Positions 5,333 to 5,718 of a stretch of 5,718 nucleotides of DNA are shown here, in pieces. The stretch comes from Gallionellaceae bacterium. GTDB taxonomy: Bacteria > Pseudomonadota > Gammaproteobacteria > Burkholderiales > Gallionellaceae. The position numbers were made by a program, and so were the translations under genes. Under the pieces are notes generated by a model. It saw only the letters and a list, made by a program, of their open reading frames with translations. It did not search any database and was not told where the DNA came from. How positions within the stretch are numbered: the first letter of the stretch is position 1; every line of letters starts with the position of its first letter. The stretch spans positions 1 through 5,718 of the forward strand of contig JAUSKS010000034.1 of assembly GCA_030646595.1 (NCBI GenBank). The letters run 5' to 3'.

Positions 5333-5718
5333 ATGCGGCCGCCTAAGAGTCCAATATGTGTAATCTGCGGAAGTCGCCCCGCGACTACTGATGAACACGT
5401 ACCTCCAAGAGGATTTTTCAAGGGTATTGTTGGCCAATTTCGGACTGTCCCTGCTTGCAACATCTGCAACAATGGCAGCTCAGAGGACGATGAAGCTCTG
5501 CGCAATTACATTAGTGCCCAAATTGGAAAACAAACTATGGGTGCCAAGTATCTCTGGGAAATGGGCGCACACAAAAGCTTTTTGCGCAGTACTAAACTCC
5601 GTTCTGCGTTACTAAGCACAACACACGAAGTTGAGGTTGTAAATGAAGATGGCTCAACCACTACTCGTTTGGCTTTTGTCGTTCCGGTCAGCCTATATCA
5701 ACGAGTCTTTGAGCGGGT
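5333..5718 (+). CDS. HNH endonuclease-like zinc-ribbon protein, 3'-truncated by window edge
   Basis: An open frame runs to the window end, giving 128 visible residues from ATG 5333. Residues 9-12 are CxxC (CVIC), 21-25 EHVPP, and 42-47 CNICNN followed by GSSEDDE. Two CxxC pairs around an (E/D)H motif are the mark of the HNH/treble-clef nuclease fold; the His22 region and the acidic or Asn residues near 47-53 would be the metal site. The C-terminal HNH histidine is not evident, as in several proteins annotated only as hypothetical or HNH-like. After the motif come helical stretches (ALRNYISAQIGKQ, AKYLWEMGAHKSFLRSTKLR) and a charged region running off the edge. ATG 5333 is chosen because the CxxC lies close behind it; it has no clear ribosome site, and the frame is open back to 5141, where the only common alternative start seen is TTG 5165, inside the terminator T-run. 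GC is lower than in the preceding genes, suggesting acquired DNA. The fold call is fairly sure; nuclease activity and target are not. Confidence 0.72.
   Translation, partial: MRPPKSPICVICGSRPATTDEHVPPRGFFKGIVGQFRTVPACNICNNGSSEDDEALRNYISAQIGKQTMGAKYLWEMGAHKSFLRSTKLRSALLSTTHEVEVVNEDGSTTTRLAFVVPVSLYQRVFER

Noticed and set aside
5256..5340. Programmed -1 frameshift joining the 21-codon frame to the HNH-like frame
   Set aside because: The phases would fit, but GTT TTG near 5298-5303 is not a proper X XXY YYZ slippery heptamer and no clear stimulatory structure was found; a sequencing or mutational indel or a simple downstream start is more economical.
5308..5505. 65-codon minus-strand open frame opposite the HNH-like gene
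   Set aside because: The opposite strand carries the clear CxxC/EHVPP/CxxCNN motifs, so this frame is a shadow.
5635..5650. GTTGTAAA as a half-site of a BirA (bioO) operator
   Set aside because: Only one short half-site exists, inside the HNH-like coding frame, with no matching second half at bioO spacing.
1..5718. CRISPR array, tRNA, rRNA or insertion sequence
   Set aside because: No regularly spaced direct repeats, no cloverleaf-like sequence with a TTC-loop, and no transposase frame or terminal repeats were seen on either strand.

Overview
The window looks like ordinary chromosome from a Gram-negative betaproteobacterium. The closest-feeling relatives are the Gallionellaceae/Nitrosomonadales, but this is judged from gene content, protein flavour and moderate GC, not from a database match. 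All recognisable genes are on the + strand. They encode one LPS-core enzyme (WaaA), a small conserved-looking protein, a patatin-like phospholipase, a biotin protein ligase (BirA), a type III pantothenate kinase (CoaX, the Baf type common in betaproteobacteria) and a SPOR-domain membrane protein. A partial HNH-type gene at the right end reads as accessory DNA.

Layout. Positions 2-1114 hold the 3' part of waaA; about 45-55 N-terminal residues lie outside the window. Positions 1115-1248 are intergenic, with a perfect TATAAT and several inverted repeats, and look like a new promoter. Positions 1249-5148 are a tightly packed gene series: an 85-aa protein, the patatin gene (30 nt later), birA (14 nt later, after a short perfect palindrome), coaX (ATGA overlap) and the SPOR gene (TGATG overlap). 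A clear Rho-independent terminator at 5136-5166 closes the series. Positions 5149-5332 hold a second hairpin and two very short reading frames, each with a textbook Shine-Dalgarno sequence. From 5333 to the end runs an open frame with CxxC, EHVPP and CxxCNN motifs, cut by the window edge.

How the genes fit together. BirA attaches biotin to the carboxylase carrier protein and carries an N-terminal helix-turn-helix, so it may also repress biotin genes. CoaX makes the first committed intermediate of coenzyme A. Both feed acetyl-CoA and fatty-acid metabolism, and a patatin-type lipid hydrolase upstream fits a loosely lipid-related operon, though that link is inference. The SPOR protein is expected to be anchored in the inner membrane and to bind peptidoglycan at the division site.

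No complete novel system is visible. The least explained part is the right end: hand-counted GC falls to about 46% (5401-5700), against about 56-59% in sampled stretches of the SPOR gene and birA, and the HNH-like gene with its odd leader starts just past an operon terminator. That is where an undescribed accessory locus could begin, but most of it is outside the window.
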